From NCBI RefSeq assembly GCF_004295585.1, contig NZ_AP019400.1, positions 4,314,001-4,378,000 on the forward strand: a stretch of 64,000 bases of DNA. Reading direction: 5' to 3'. A program made the translations under genes and the position numbers. The notes beneath the pieces are model-generated. The model did no database searches. It had not been told where the DNA came from and saw only the letters and a program-made list of their open reading frames with translations. Shown one piece after another: positions 54,858 through 64,000 of this stretch; the stretch's first letter is position 1, and every line of letters begins with the position of its first letter. Origin of the DNA: Cohnella abietis. GTDB taxonomy: Bacteria > Bacillota > Bacilli > Paenibacillales > Paenibacillaceae.

Positions 54858-54987
54858 GGAAATTCACTCCTTTATGCCTTATTATGGACCATACCTAATT
54901 GTACTATAAAAAAACGGGAGAATGAAGTCGTTATCTGGGAAAATCAGACGAATAAGCATTAAAAGCTCAATCATATCCACTTTTTCA

Positions 54988-55016
54988 TTGCATCAAACTA
55001 CTTGCTATGCTAAGAT
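54988..55016 (+). promoter_or_regulatory. Probable sigma-A promoter of rpmB
   Basis: TTGCAT, 17-base spacer, TAAGAT, 43 bases before the rpmB start. Confidence 0.6.
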
Positions 55017-55058
55017 AGTGTAGTATTTGTATGGACGTGGTAGGGAGGTGTATTTTTA

Positions 55059-55247
55059 GTGGCTCGTAAATGTTATATTACAGGGAAAAAGCCGGGTTCC
55101 GGCAACAACAAATCTCACGCGAATAACACTACCCGCCGTTCTTGGGGGGTTAACGTACAAAAAGTGCGCATTTTGGTGAACGGTAAACCTAAACGTGTTT
55201 ATGTTAGCACCCGCGCTTTGAAGTCCGGAGCAGTAACACGCGTATAA
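55059..55247 (+). CDS. rpmB: 50S ribosomal protein L28
   Basis: 62-residue protein beginning [23 protein letters not shown], the canonical L28 start, and ending [10 protein letters not shown]. Only one Cys remains, so this is the zinc-free form. GTG start after TAGGGAGGTG. Monocistronic, closed by a strong terminator. Confidence 0.97.
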   Translation: MARKCYITGKKPGSGNNKSHANNTTRRSWGVNVQKVRILVNGKPKRVYVSTRALKSGAVTRV

Positions 55248-55279
55248 TTAACCTCGATTAACGGGTTATGAAGAAAAAA

Positions 55280-55313
55280 CCGTCAGGTTCTCCTGACGGT
55301 TCTTTTTTTGTGA
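55280..55313 (+). terminator. Terminator after rpmB
   Basis: AACCGTCAGG-TTCT-CCTGACGGTT followed by CTTTTTTTG. On the opposite strand A-rich sequence follows, so it could also serve spoVM. Confidence 0.92.
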
Positions 55314-55330
55314 TTAACAGCCTAAAGGCG

Positions 55331-55411
55331 TCAATTTTTGTGAAATGTATTGAGAATTGCTTTGACGAAGCCACCCAAAAATTTCGGCAGCTTGATGGTG
55401 TAAAACTTCAT
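55331..55411 (-). CDS. spoVM: Stage V sporulation protein SpoVM
   Basis: 26-residue amphipathic peptide that recognises the convex forespore membrane and anchors the coat basement layer via SpoIVA. It reads MKFYTIKLPKFLGGFVKAIL and ends NTFHKN, almost identical to the Bacillus peptide in its first 14 residues, including the Pro at position 9. GGAGG lies 12 bases before the ATG. It stands between rpmB and rpe, as in other Bacillales. Confidence 0.93.
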   Translation of the reverse strand: MKFYTIKLPKFLGGFVKAILNTFHKN

Positions 55412-55550
55412 CGTCCCATCCCTCCTCCGCAGGCTGAACCCTTACCGACTTCTACAATCGAAGTGCGCTATTGATTCATTTGTATGCAGCAAGCACTTTG
55501 TCCTATACCAGACAAATAGGAAGGATGAGACAATTTTATTTGAAAGGCTA

Positions 55551-56195
55551 TTAGCGTAATGCGGCAATTGCAGCTGCCCTGTCCTCGTGACCAAAAATAT
55601 AAGTACCAGCAACAAGAGAATTTGCTCCTGCTTCTCTAACCCATGCAGCAGTTTCTGCGTTTATCCCGCCATCAACTTGGATGTGAATGTCCGTTCGGCC
55701 GTGTCGTTCCAGCATCTCCTTTAGCTCACGCAGCTTGGGTAGCATAGCAGGCAAGAAAGATTGGCCTCCGAATCCTGGATTGATTGTCATAATCAATATA
55801 AGATCAATTTCGTCCAATATATATTCCAGCACGGACAGAGGTGTGTGCGGATTTAATGCTACTCCCGCCTTAATACCAAGCTCCTTTATTTCAGTCAGCG
55901 TCCGGTGAAGGTGGACGCAAGCCTCGGGGTGTACAGTGATCCGATCGGCACCTGCCGCAGCTAAAGCTGGGAACAATAGCTGAGGTGCTTCCACCATCAG
56001 ATGAACATCAAAGAAAAGCTTTGTTACTGGGCGGATCATAGATACAATTGGTGGTCCAAACGTAAGATTGGGAACAAAATGTCCATCCATGATATCGATA
56101 TGAACCCAATCCGCGCCGGCTGCCTCTATACTCCTAATCTCATCTCCTAGCGATGCGAAATTTGAAGCTAGGATTGAGGGTGCAATTATAGTCAT
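55551..56195 (-). CDS. rpe: Ribulose-phosphate 3-epimerase
   Basis: Pentose phosphate pathway TIM-barrel enzyme of 214 residues. APSILASNFASLGDEI near 5-20, HIDIMDGHFVPNLTFGPP near 33-50 and VDGGINAETA near 175 include the metal-binding His and Asp. Its start lies one base after the rsgA stop. Confidence 0.96.
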   Translation of the reverse strand: MTIIAPSILASNFASLGDEIRSIEAAGADWVHIDIMDGHFVPNLTFGPPIVSMIRPVTKLFFDVHLMVEAPQLLFPALAAAGADRITVHPEACVHLHRTLTEIKELGIKAGVALNPHTPLSVLEYILDEIDLILIMTINPGFGGQSFLPAMLPKLRELKEMLERHGRTDIHIQVDGGINAETAAWVREAGANSLVAGTYIFGHEDRAAAIAALR

Positions 56196-56196
56196 A

Positions 56197-57102
56197 TTAA
56201 TACCTCCGCTTGATTTCTTTCCACTCTGTCATGAAGCTAACGTAGTTATTGTAACGGCTCTCGGCTATTTCCCCACGTTCCTTAGCTTGCAGAACAGCGC
56301 AATGCGGCTCATGGGTATGCGTGCAGCCGCGAAATTTGCACGAGGATGGTAGCTCTCTGAATTCACGAAAGCACGAGCTTATTTCATCAATACCGAGCTC
56401 ACCGAAATCGAGCTGGCTAAAGCCTGGAGTATCTGCCATGTAGCCACCTCCAGGAATCGCAACAAGCTCTACATGACGAGTCGTATGCTTTCCGCGGCCA
56501 AGCTTAACGCTAATTTCATTCGTCTCCAGCTTCAGTCCGGGTATAAGCGCATTCACTAGCGAGGACTTACCTACTCCGGATTGTCCTGCGAGCATATTGA
56601 TATGCCCTGCAAGAGCTGAGCGTAGCTGCTCCAGCCCCTCTCCTTCGTGCGCGCTTGTAAGCACAACCTGATAGCCGATAGAGCTATACAGCAAGCGAGC
56701 TGCTTCCACTGTCTGACGGATGCTCTCGCCTTCTGCGCCCTCAGGAATTCTGTCCATCTTCGTAAAAACAAGCAAAGCATTCATACGAGCATGCTCAGTA
56801 TGCACTAGAAATTTATCTAGCAGCACGAAGCTCAGCTCAGGCCGTACAACGGAAAATACAAGAACAGCTAGATCTGCATTCGCGATCTGAGGACGAATAA
56901 GCTCTGATTGTCGAGGCAGTATCTCCTCAACCGTTCCTTCTCCGTTTTCCGTATTGCTATAGACGACACGATCGCCGACTAGCGGCGATTCGCCCCGTTT
57001 CTTAAATATACCGCGCCCACGGCATTGCACAAGACTTCCGACTTCAGCATCCTGCACATAGTAATAACCACTTAAAGCTTTGACGATCAAGCCTTCGGGC
57101 AT
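56197..57102 (-). CDS. rsgA: Ribosome small subunit-dependent GTPase RsgA
   Basis: 301-residue circularly permuted GTPase of late 30S assembly. N-terminal OB fold (1-70), G4 FTKMDRIP near 118, G1 GQSGVGKSS near 172, G3 ADTPGFSQL near 220 and the C-terminal zinc knuckle CKFRGCTHTHEPHC near 252. Between prkC and rpe as usual. Confidence 0.96.
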   Translation of the reverse strand: MPEGLIVKALSGYYYVQDAEVGSLVQCRGRGIFKKRGESPLVGDRVVYSNTENGEGTVEEILPRQSELIRPQIANADLAVLVFSVVRPELSFVLLDKFLVHTEHARMNALLVFTKMDRIPEGAEGESIRQTVEAARLLYSSIGYQVVLTSAHEGEGLEQLRSALAGHINMLAGQSGVGKSSLVNALIPGLKLETNEISVKLGRGKHTTRHVELVAIPGGGYMADTPGFSQLDFGELGIDEISSCFREFRELPSSCKFRGCTHTHEPHCAVLQAKERGEIAESRYNNYVSFMTEWKEIKRRY

Positions 57103-57166
57103 TGGGAAACAGCTCCTTCTCCTAGCCCGATTAGGCTCCAGTAGTCACTCATTACTCATTTGCTCT

Positions 57167-59239
57167 TTATTGATTTGTTAACTCACCTGTATCTGGATCA
57201 GTACCCTCAGCCCCCGTATTGTCAGTACCGCTATTACCTTCACCAGTACCTGGATCTGGTTGGTGTTCAGGTGTTGATATAACAGGGACAATTAGGTAAG
57301 GCACCTTTTCCTCCTGCAGAAATTGTCCGTCACGGAAGATTTGGATTTTGCCGTCCTTTTGAGGAGACAACACTAACGTTACTTCTATAAAAGTCGTTGT
57401 GCTTATTTTTTGCGTACCCCACTCAATATTATCGCCTCTAGCATCGAAATAAACGATTCTAATCTTACTCGATTTGCCCTCTTGCGCTGGCGAGATGCTT
57501 ACACTAAGCTTTTGCTGCCTTGAATCATCTGGAAAACCGCTACTGACCCAGATTGACACTTCGCTCTTAGGCTGCACCTGCTCGTTCGGCTCGACAGGAA
57601 ACTGCTTAAATACCGTTCCGATTGGTGCGTAGCTAGGCTCTCGATGAATATTTTTCTCAGGTAGCTTTAAGTTATTTTGCTCTATTATTGCCTTAGCTTC
57701 GGTTTCCTTCTTATTAATCAGATCTGGCATAGGAATCGTTTCCTCACCTTTGCTGATTGTCAGTGTAACGGTATCTTTGCTCGGATCAAATAGCGCCTCG
57801 AACTTAGGGAATTGATCAAGTACGGTCCCTGGTTCGCTTTCTGAGAACTTTTCGTATGGAAGAATATTATCCTTGTGAACACCCATGCCGATTAAGGTAT
57901 CTTTCGCTTCTTCGAAGGATTTACCCTTAAAATCAGGCATAGCAGGAAGATCGACACCTGTTCCTATCGTTAATTCAATCTGTGAGCCCTCTTTAACGAC
58001 CATGTTGAGCTTCGATTGCTTAATGACCTTGCCTTTATCCTCTTCAGAGCTAGGCTCCTCCAAAACGGGATCTACTGTAAAGCCTGCTTTAGTCAATATA
58101 TCGATTGCTTCTACCTTCTCATGGCCCATCACATCAGGCACCTGCACATCTTTAGGACTAACGCCTTTTAGTGCTGATACCGCCCATATCAATACTCCAA
58201 TTAATATTAACGCTAATACCCCTAGAACAATAGGGACAACCCATTTGCGCTTAGGTTTATCTGTCCCATCAGAGTTCCAGCGATCTTGGTTGCTCATGCT
58301 CTTAATAGCAGGAGCTTCGATCGTGTTACGCATATCTGGTCGGATAGCAGGCATTACCCTTGTCTTATCCTCTTCATTTTCTTCATCACTTGTAAAATGA
58401 ACTGGAGGCTCATTTAATCTCTGCGGCTGCAAGCAGGTCTCTAAATCAGCATGCATCTGACGCGCAGATTGATAACGCTCATGAGGATTTTTGCGCATAG
58501 CTCTGAGAATGATATTTTCCACGCTTTGTGGGATGTAAGGATTAACCTTACGTGGTTGATCAAACGGATCCTGAAGATGCTTAAGAGCTACGCTAATCGG
58601 GCTTTCGCCTAGAAAAGGTAATCGGGCCGTTAGCATTTGGTAAAGTACGATTCCCAAAGAATATAAATCAGATTTCTCCCCAGTGGCCACACCTTTAGCA
58701 TGCTCTGGCGAGAAATAGTGCACAGAACCAATAACAGATCCCGTCTGTGTTATCGTCGAGGACGTAACTGCACGGGCAATACCGAAATCCGTTACCTTAA
58801 CCCGTCCATTGTTACCAATAAGTATATTATGGGGCTTAATGTCGCGGTGTATAATTTGATTATGGTGAGCATGCTCTAGGGCATCACAAATTTGCGCTGT
58901 TATTCTAACAGCTTCATCCGCCTGAAGAGGAGCTCTATCGCGAATAATTTCATTTAAGTTAGCACCGTCTATGTACTCCATAACGATGTAATGTGTATCT
59001 TCTACTTGTCCAACATCATATATGCTTACGATGTTCGGGTGCGACAAGGATGCTGCCGCTTGCGCTTCCCTACGGAACCGTTTTACGAAATCATCATCAT
59101 GCGTAAACTGCTGCCGCAATACCTTTACCGCTACAAATCGATTCAATAATAAATCACGCGCTTTGTATACTAGCGCCATTCCCCCGCCGCCAACACGGGC
59201 CAGCAGCTCGTAACGCCCACTTAGCGTCAATCCGATCAT
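57167..59239 (-). CDS. prkC: PASTA-domain Ser/Thr protein kinase
   Basis: 690 residues. Kinase domain 1-270: GGGGMALVYKA, VAVKVL, HRDIKPHNIL near 132, DFGIA near 150. One membrane helix (WVVPIVLGVLALILIGVLIW near 335-355), then three PASTA repeats (about 365-430, 432-500, 503-570) that bind muropeptides, and an extra C-terminal region of about 120 residues ending Gly/Thr-rich. PrkC signals germination and envelope state. Its ATG overlaps the phosphatase stop. Confidence 0.96.
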   Translation of the reverse strand: MIGLTLSGRYELLARVGGGGMALVYKARDLLLNRFVAVKVLRQQFTHDDDFVKRFRREAQAAASLSHPNIVSIYDVGQVEDTHYIVMEYIDGANLNEIIRDRAPLQADEAVRITAQICDALEHAHHNQIIHRDIKPHNILIGNNGRVKVTDFGIARAVTSSTITQTGSVIGSVHYFSPEHAKGVATGEKSDLYSLGIVLYQMLTARLPFLGESPISVALKHLQDPFDQPRKVNPYIPQSVENIILRAMRKNPHERYQSARQMHADLETCLQPQRLNEPPVHFTSDEENEEDKTRVMPAIRPDMRNTIEAPAIKSMSNQDRWNSDGTDKPKRKWVVPIVLGVLALILIGVLIWAVSALKGVSPKDVQVPDVMGHEKVEAIDILTKAGFTVDPVLEEPSSEEDKGKVIKQSKLNMVVKEGSQIELTIGTGVDLPAMPDFKGKSFEEAKDTLIGMGVHKDNILPYEKFSESEPGTVLDQFPKFEALFDPSKDTVTLTISKGEETIPMPDLINKKETEAKAIIEQNNLKLPEKNIHREPSYAPIGTVFKQFPVEPNEQVQPKSEVSIWVSSGFPDDSRQQKLSVSISPAQEGKSSKIRIVYFDARGDNIEWGTQKISTTTFIEVTLVLSPQKDGKIQIFRDGQFLQEEKVPYLIVPVISTPEHQPDPGTGEGNSGTDNTGAEGTDPDTGELTNQ

Positions 59240-60003
59240 GCCGTTTCCCCTCCTACGCCGTTAGCCCCGTCATTGTCCGATATAAGAACGACGGTTACAT
59301 TGTCGTCTCCACCAGCATCAAGAGCGGATTCGACAAGCCTAAGAGCCTGTTGCTCTAATTCAGCATCAGGGTCCTCTAAGGTTGCTTTGAGTAAGGAAGG
59401 CTCCACTAAACCACTCAATCCATCACTGCATAGCAATAACAGGTCGCCGATTTGCCAATCGATGACCTGCACGTCCACGTCGACCTCACTGTCTGTTCCT
59501 AGTGCTCTTGTTAATACATTTCGCCTTGGGTGATGTGCTGCTTCATCCGGACTTAGCTGCCCCGACTTCGTTAGCTCATTCACAAGCGTGTGATCCTCTG
59601 TCAATAGCTCCAGCTGCCCTCGGCGAAGCCGATAAGCTCTACTGTCCCCGATGTGACCAATTATTCCGCTATTTCCGTCCAAGATAGCCATAACTACTGT
59701 TGTCCCCATGTTATGGTATTGGTCGTTCAGGGACGCTGTTTCGTATACGACGGTATTAGCTTTACGAATCATTTCTTTGAGCTGAGAAACCTCTTCCTTA
59801 ACAGAAGAGATTTCCTCCCAAGCGTTCAATGATTGAACCAAGCTATCAACAGCTAACGCACTTGCTACGTCTCCAGCACGATGACCGCCCATTCCATCAG
59901 CAACGATAGCGACCGTTAGTCCACTAGACAAAACGCCACTCCATGCTTTGTCCTCATTGACCTGCCTTACCTTGCCGACATGACTACGTAATACCGTCTT
60001 CAT
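59236..60003 (-). CDS. prpC: PP2C-type protein phosphatase (PrpC/Stp)
   Basis: 255 residues, partner phosphatase of PrkC. Metal-binding motifs: RQVNEDKAW near 13, VADGMGGHRAGDVAS near 33-47, GHIGDSRAYRLR near 112 and CSDGLSGLVE near 188, GGDDNVTVVLI near 230. The ATG at 60003 follows GGGGTGATG; the frame open to 60072 overlaps rlmN. Confidence 0.95.
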   Translation of the reverse strand: MKTVLRSHVGKVRQVNEDKAWSGVLSSGLTVAIVADGMGGHRAGDVASALAVDSLVQSLNAWEEISSVKEEVSQLKEMIRKANTVVYETASLNDQYHNMGTTVVMAILDGNSGIIGHIGDSRAYRLRRGQLELLTEDHTLVNELTKSGQLSPDEAAHHPRRNVLTRALGTDSEVDVDVQVIDWQIGDLLLLCSDGLSGLVEPSLLKATLEDPDAELEQQALRLVESALDAGGDDNVTVVLISDNDGANGVGGETA

Positions 60004-60010
60004 ACCCACA

Positions 60011-61087
60011 TCACCCCGTCGTCTTCTCCATATGCTTCGCTCGCAGTTGTCCGCAAGCAGCAGCAATGTCATGGCCTTGCTCCCTGCGAATCGTTACATT
60101 CACATTATTCTTCTGCAATATGCGCTGGAACTCAAAAATATCGTCCCGTGGAGTTCTGACATAGTTACGCTCAGGCACATAATTAACTGGGATCAAGTTG
60201 ACGTGGCACAGCATGCCTTGAAGTACATTTGCCAATTCCTCCGCGTGCTCCGGACGATCGTTAACACCGCCGATAAGAGCATATTCGAACGTAATTCGCC
60301 GACCTGTTTTTTCAATGTAATATTTGCAGGCATTCATAACGTCAACAAAAGGAAAGCGTCTGTTGACCGGCATTAGCTTCGAACGGAGCGCATCATTAGG
60401 CGCGTGGATAGAAATGGCTAAGTTAATCTGGGTGTTCTCATCTGCAAATTTCAGCATGTTAGGAACGATTCCACTTGTTGAAACAGTGATATGCCTCGCT
60501 CCGATATTCAACCCTTTCGGATGAATCATCGTACGCAGAAACTGCATTGTCGCTTCATAATTTTCGAAAGGCTCTCCAATGCCCATAATGACAATACTCG
60601 AAACACGCTCATTATGAGGATCAAGAATTCTTTGCGCCTGCACGACTTGGGCAATTATTTCTCCGGCTGTTAAGCTTCGTTTAAGACCACCTAACGTAGA
60701 TGCACAGAACGTACAACCTACCCGACAGCCAACCTGAGTTGTTACGCATACGCTATTGCCGTAACTATGCTTCATGATGACTGTTTCTATTGCGTGATCG
60801 TCATGCAGACCGAATAGAAATTTCATCGTGCCATCCTTGGATTCAAACTTCGCAATTTCCGTCAAAGTTATAAAACGGAAGCTTGCGAGCAGCTTATCCC
60901 TTAAGGGCTTTGGCAAATTGGACATGTCCTCGAAGGAGCCTACCCGTTTCACGTACACCCAATCGAATATTTGTCCAGCACGAAATGCAGGCTCTCCCTG
61001 CTCCTTCGTCCAGTCTTGAATTTGCTCTAACGTTAAGTCATAAATAAAAGGCTTGTTTAGTTCAATATCCAAATTCGTCACCACCAT
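60011..61087 (-). CDS. rlmN: 23S rRNA/tRNA adenine C2-methyltransferase RlmN
   Basis: 358-residue radical-SAM enzyme making m2A2503 in 23S rRNA and m2A37 in tRNA. The iron-sulfur motif CRVGCTFC near 125-132 and the second-site Cys near 347 in AAACGQLRA are intact. Start at ATG 61087 has a weak ribosome binding site; TTG 61072 after GGTGGTG is an alternative. Confidence 0.95.
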   Translation of the reverse strand: MVVTNLDIELNKPFIYDLTLEQIQDWTKEQGEPAFRAGQIFDWVYVKRVGSFEDMSNLPKPLRDKLLASFRFITLTEIAKFESKDGTMKFLFGLHDDHAIETVIMKHSYGNSVCVTTQVGCRVGCTFCASTLGGLKRSLTAGEIIAQVVQAQRILDPHNERVSSIVIMGIGEPFENYEATMQFLRTMIHPKGLNIGARHITVSTSGIVPNMLKFADENTQINLAISIHAPNDALRSKLMPVNRRFPFVDVMNACKYYIEKTGRRITFEYALIGGVNDRPEHAEELANVLQGMLCHVNLIPVNYVPERNYVRTPRDDIFEFQRILQKNNVNVTIRREQGHDIAAACGQLRAKHMEKTTG

Positions 61088-61108
61088 TCGTTCTATTTTA
61101 CCATAAAA

Positions 61109-62506
61109 TTAAAGGGATTGCTTCCGCAGGCGGGCTATAAAAAACCCATCGCTCCCGAACATCTGAGGAAGCAGCTGGAGCATACCTGTAAAGGCATCAG
61201 GCAAATATCCTTTCTCCCGCAAAGGAGCTAGCACTTCGTTCGGCCAATCCGCATCCAGAGTAAATTCAGGGAACCTCTCCAGAAACCGTCTGATCGTATT
61301 CTCATTCTCATCTACTGCAATTGTACATGTACTGTACACAAGCGTCCCCCCTGGCTTAACTAGGGATTGAACCTTGCTCAGCAGCTCGCTTTGAAGAATG
61401 GATAAGCTTGTAATATCCTCATTGGTTTTGTTCCATTTGATCTCCGGCTTGCGGCGAATGACCCCTAGTCCAGAGCATGGAGCATCTAACAGGACAACAT
61501 CACAAGATTGTTGAGGTAATTTATCCGCAAGCTCAATAGCATTGCTCGTCATCGTCTCTACACTCGATAAGCCCAAACGTTCCGCTTGCTGCTTAATTAG
61601 CGCTTCTTTATGAGGATGTACATCATTGGCAATGATCTTACCTTCATTACGCATAATTTCAGCTAAATGCGTTGTTTTTCCACCGGGAGCGGCACAGCAA
61701 TCGAGCACTTGCATTCCTGGCTTCGGATCAGCAACCGCTGCAACGAGCATTGAGCTTTCGTCCTGAACGGAAATAAAGCCTTCCTTAAACCAATCAGAAT
61801 GGACAAGGTTTCCTGCCTTAGTCGCAATAATACCAGATGGAGATAACGGAGAAGCAGCGACCTCCATCCCCGCATCCGTCATACCCGCTACAATCTGATC
61901 ACGCGAACCACGTATAGGGTTAACACGTGCGGAAGCATGAGGATGCTCATTGTTAGCGGCACATATTTCTTCGGTCGCTTGCAAGCCGAATTCAGAAATC
62001 CAGCGCTCTACTAACCAAATCGGATGGCTATATACAAGAGAAACTCGCTCAGCCTCGGGCATGCCCTCTGGTAATGGGCTATCAAATCCATCACGCAGTA
62101 GCCCTCGTAGTACGCCATTCACAAGACCGCCAATTCCTGCATGACCACGCTTCTTAGCGATACGCACAGCTTCGTCCACTGCGGCATGAGCGGGCACGCG
62201 GGAAAGCCATCTCAGCTGATAATAGCTCATACGCAACAGGCTTCGCACCCAAGGCTCAACCTTCCTCGGCCACCCTTTTACTCGACTAGCTAGATCATAA
62301 TCTATCGTGTTCAGTCGTTGAATGGTTCCATAGACTAATTCAGTTGCAAGTGCTGCATCCGGTCGGGACAGTTCTGACGCTTGCAGCGCCTGATTCAGCT
62401 CAAGACCACTGTATGCGCCCTTCATCTCAACGTTATGCAGCACACTCATAGCGACTTCTCTTGCCCCTTGCGGCTTGCCGCCGGGCAGGCGATTCGGTTT
62501 ATTCAT
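61109..62506 (-). CDS. rsmB: 16S rRNA (cytosine967-C5)-methyltransferase RsmB
   Basis: 465-residue enzyme with an N-terminal NusB-like domain (AREVAMSVLHNVEMKGAYSG) and a C-terminal RsmB-type methyltransferase: LDCCAAPGGKTTHLAE near 268, catalytic Cys in LDAPCSGLGV near 340 and in YSTCTIAVDENE near 392. ATG at 62506 with AAGGAT eight bases upstream; ATG at 62515 also possible. fmt lies upstream but 566 bases away. Confidence 0.94.
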   Translation of the reverse strand: MNKPNRLPGGKPQGAREVAMSVLHNVEMKGAYSGLELNQALQASELSRPDAALATELVYGTIQRLNTIDYDLASRVKGWPRKVEPWVRSLLRMSYYQLRWLSRVPAHAAVDEAVRIAKKRGHAGIGGLVNGVLRGLLRDGFDSPLPEGMPEAERVSLVYSHPIWLVERWISEFGLQATEEICAANNEHPHASARVNPIRGSRDQIVAGMTDAGMEVAASPLSPSGIIATKAGNLVHSDWFKEGFISVQDESSMLVAAVADPKPGMQVLDCCAAPGGKTTHLAEIMRNEGKIIANDVHPHKEALIKQQAERLGLSSVETMTSNAIELADKLPQQSCDVVLLDAPCSGLGVIRRKPEIKWNKTNEDITSLSILQSELLSKVQSLVKPGGTLVYSTCTIAVDENENTIRRFLERFPEFTLDADWPNEVLAPLREKGYLPDAFTGMLQLLPQMFGSDGFFIARLRKQSL

Positions 62507-62575
62507 TATTCGCATCCTTATCTATAAAAAAGCTTATACTTTCTAGCAACAAAAACGACATGCGCTGCTGTGGTG

Positions 62576-62950
62576 CTGACGAAACTACGATGTTTTTCAT
62601 TGCTTCTGAATGAGATGTTACTCAATTGCTCGTTACGGCTCCGATACTAAGATGTTTTGATCGTACTTCGTGCTTCGAGGTGGGCTTGAAGTCACATTAG
62701 CGTTGTTATTCATCTCTTCTGCCAATTAGATGTCGAAGGCCTAATTGAGCTTCACCTTACAAACTCAGTAACTCTTATTTGATCAAAATCACTTGTTTTT
62801 AAGATGTAACGAACGCCAGACACCTTATATCCAACAAAGTAGCACCATTCCGCCTAAATATCGCACAATAGCACCACTGAAGTTCGTTAGAAAAAATAAG
62901 AAGTCAATTTATCCGTCTTAAGCTCGATAGGGTTCGTTAGCCAAAACACA
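62576..62950. repeat. Dispersed intergenic repeat, copy C
   Basis: Same order as copies A and B. GATGTTACTCAATTGCT and GATGTTTTGATCGTACTTCG with ATTAGCGTTGTTATTCATCTC come first, then the core (62758-62940). Core arms: ACTCTTATTTGATC facing AAAAAATAAGAAG, TAACGAACGCCAG facing CACTGAAGTTCGTTAG, and TTCGTTAG at the right end. The left outer arm is worn down to TACAAAC. Confidence 0.85.
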
Positions 62951-63061
62951 CACACTTCCCTCTTGTATGCGAAAAGCCTTAGGCAGTGATATGCAGTTCA
63001 ACTACTGGTCCCGATTCCTATTTCCTAACAACGGAGGTGGTTTTATACTTTCGTATAAAAA

Positions 63062-63085
63062 AGAGCCCGGGGTTACCCGAGCACC
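63062..63085 (-). terminator. Terminator overlapping the fmt stop
   Basis: Minus strand GCTCGGG-TAA-CCCCGGGC followed by TCTTTTTTAT. The fmt stop codon is inside the loop. Confidence 0.8.
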
Positions 63086-64000
63086 TTACCGGGAGTAAGC
63101 CGCGCGCCCTTGGCAAATTCTGCTGCCGCTAGCGCCTTCTTTCCGGCTGGCTGAACTTCTGTTAATACAATGCTGCCATCCCCCGTGCGGACACGAATGC
63201 CGACAGCGCCCAATTCAAGCACTGAGCCCGGCACTGCGGCCATCCAGTCAGGACTCAACTCGTTGTCTGAGGCTTGCGGTATGCGGCAGCCCCAAACCTT
63301 AAACACCTCGCCGTCTAAGTATGTGAATCCACCTGCCATTGGATTCAATCCTCTTACCCGATTAAACAGCTGGCGGGAGCTATGCTGCCAGTCCAGCTTC
63401 TCGTCCTCGCGGGATAGGTTCGGAGCATACGTCGCATCGGCATCGTTTTGCGGCGTTCGTGTAATCGAGCCTTCAGCAATACGCGGCAGCCACTCGATGA
63501 GTAGCTTAGACCCTGCATCGCTCAGCTTCTCAAATATGGAGCCTGCTGTATCCTCGTCGGTAATTGGCACCTCTACCTTAGAGATCATATCCCCGGTGTC
63601 CAAGCCCTCGGCCATGTACATTAAGGTCACGCCTGTCTCTGACTCACCATTAATGATGGATCGCTGAATAGGGGCTCCTCCACGATAACGTGGCAATAAC
63701 GAACCGTGCACATTAATACATCCTAAACGAGGCAGATCAAGGACAGACTTAGGCAGTATCTGTCCATAAGCAGCCGTAATGATGATATCAGGGGCAATCG
63801 CAGTAACCTCCGCAACGCCTTCCGGCGAGCGTAGCTTCTCTGGCTGCAATACGGTGAGCCCTCGCTCCAACGCATAAGCTTTTACAGGCGATGGAGTCAG
63901 CTCCCGCTTGCGTCCCTTTGGTCGATCCGGCTGCGTGACAACAGCTGCAATCTCATAGCCTTGATCAAGTAAAAGTGCTAAAGAAGAAACAGCGAATTGC
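63073..64000 (-). CDS. fmt: Methionyl-tRNA formyltransferase, 5' end outside window
   Basis: Formylates initiator Met-tRNA with 10-formyl-THF. The frame continues unbroken to position 64000 (QFAVSSLALLLDQGYE..., VTQPDRPKGRKREL), so an internal TTG at 63870 is not the true start. Catalytic region NVHGSLLPRYRGGAPIQRSI with the Asn-His pair and LDTGDM are present. The C-terminal domain is complete. The stop lies within a terminator hairpin. It is normally first in the fmt-rsmB operon, but here copy C of the repeat family and this terminator separate the two. Confidence 0.96.
   Translation of the reverse strand, partial: QFAVSSLALLLDQGYEIAAVVTQPDRPKGRKRELTPSPVKAYALERGLTVLQPEKLRSPEGVAEVTAIAPDIIITAAYGQILPKSVLDLPRLGCINVHGSLLPRYRGGAPIQRSIINGESETGVTLMYMAEGLDTGDMISKVEVPITDEDTAGSIFEKLSDAGSKLLIEWLPRIAEGSITRTPQNDADATYAPNLSREDEKLDWQHSSRQLFNRVRGLNPMAGGFTYLDGEVFKVWGCRIPQASDNELSPDWMAAVPGSVLELGAVGIRVRTGDGSIVLTEVQPAGKKALAAAEFAKGARLTPGKVLG

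Noticed and set aside
63073-63870. fmt starting at TTG 63870
   Set aside because: The frame continues with family-typical sequence to the window edge, so the start is outside.

Overview
The window is chromosomal DNA of an endospore-forming Bacillales bacterium, most likely a Paenibacillaceae member (Paenibacillus/Cohnella-like). This rests on gene order (fmt-rsmB-rlmN-prpC-prkC-rsgA-rpe-spoVM, rpmB divergent from asp23-fakA-degV-recG, rsmD-coaD, ylbJ, tmcAL, yceD-rpmF-fapR-plsX-fabHDG-acpP-fabF-rnc-smc-ftsY-ylxM-ffh-rpsP-khpA-rimM-trmD-rplS-lepB-rbgA-rnhB) and on many spore genes. Most genes lie on the minus strand, so the operons run from high to low coordinates. The window cuts rnhB at the left end and fmt at the right end.

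Left block (1-25 kb): a dense housekeeping superoperon. yceD-rpmF runs from a clear sigma-A promoter, followed by FapR-regulated phospholipid and fatty acid synthesis (fapR, plsX, fabH, fabD, fabG, acpP, fabF). Then come RNase III and SMC, the SRP pathway (ftsY, ylxM, ffh), and ribosome or tRNA genes (rpsP, khpA, rimM, trmD, rplS with a structured leader), lepB, rbgA and rnhB. About 4.9 kb of accessory DNA separates rbgA from rnhB: a histidine kinase/response regulator pair, an eight-unit 51-bp tandem array, and a translationally coupled cassette (DCC thiol oxidoreductase, SRPBCC-DoxX membrane protein, DUF4166 protein).

Middle block (25-49.6 kb): tmcAL, ylbJ, coaD and rsmD are followed by an accessory stretch rich in spore functions. 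It contains a candidate CsfG-type small RNA divergent from rsmD, an ASCH protein and several microproteins found by reading between larger ORFs (34-aa and 39-aa membrane peptides, a 53-aa proline-rich protein, a 50-aa acidic protein, a 45-aa YjcZ-like protein). It also holds two GNAT acetyltransferases, DUF2642, YolD-like and YnfA proteins, a HAD phosphatase, a GerA-type germinant receptor operon (A, C, small D-like, B), a TPP-riboswitch-controlled thiamine-precursor ABC transporter, a four-gene glycan operon (GT2-TPR, GT2-methyltransferase-methyltransferase fusion, TylF-like methyltransferase, hexapeptide acyltransferase-GT2 fusion), a probable sigma-K-driven spore surface protein and spoVIF.

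Right block (49.7-64 kb): recG, degV, fakA, asp23, rpmB, spoVM (26 codons), rpe, rsgA, prkC, prpC, rlmN, rsmB and fmt.

The most unusual signal is a family of dispersed intergenic repeats of about 330-490 bp. Three diverged copies (near 26.6, 39.0 and 62.6 kb) lie in the same orientation. Each ends in a 180-bp core built of two facing imperfect inverted arms and is preceded by small hairpin modules; copies A and B are followed by different short tandem repeats. Paired changes in the two arms of one copy suggest that the arm pairing is maintained.
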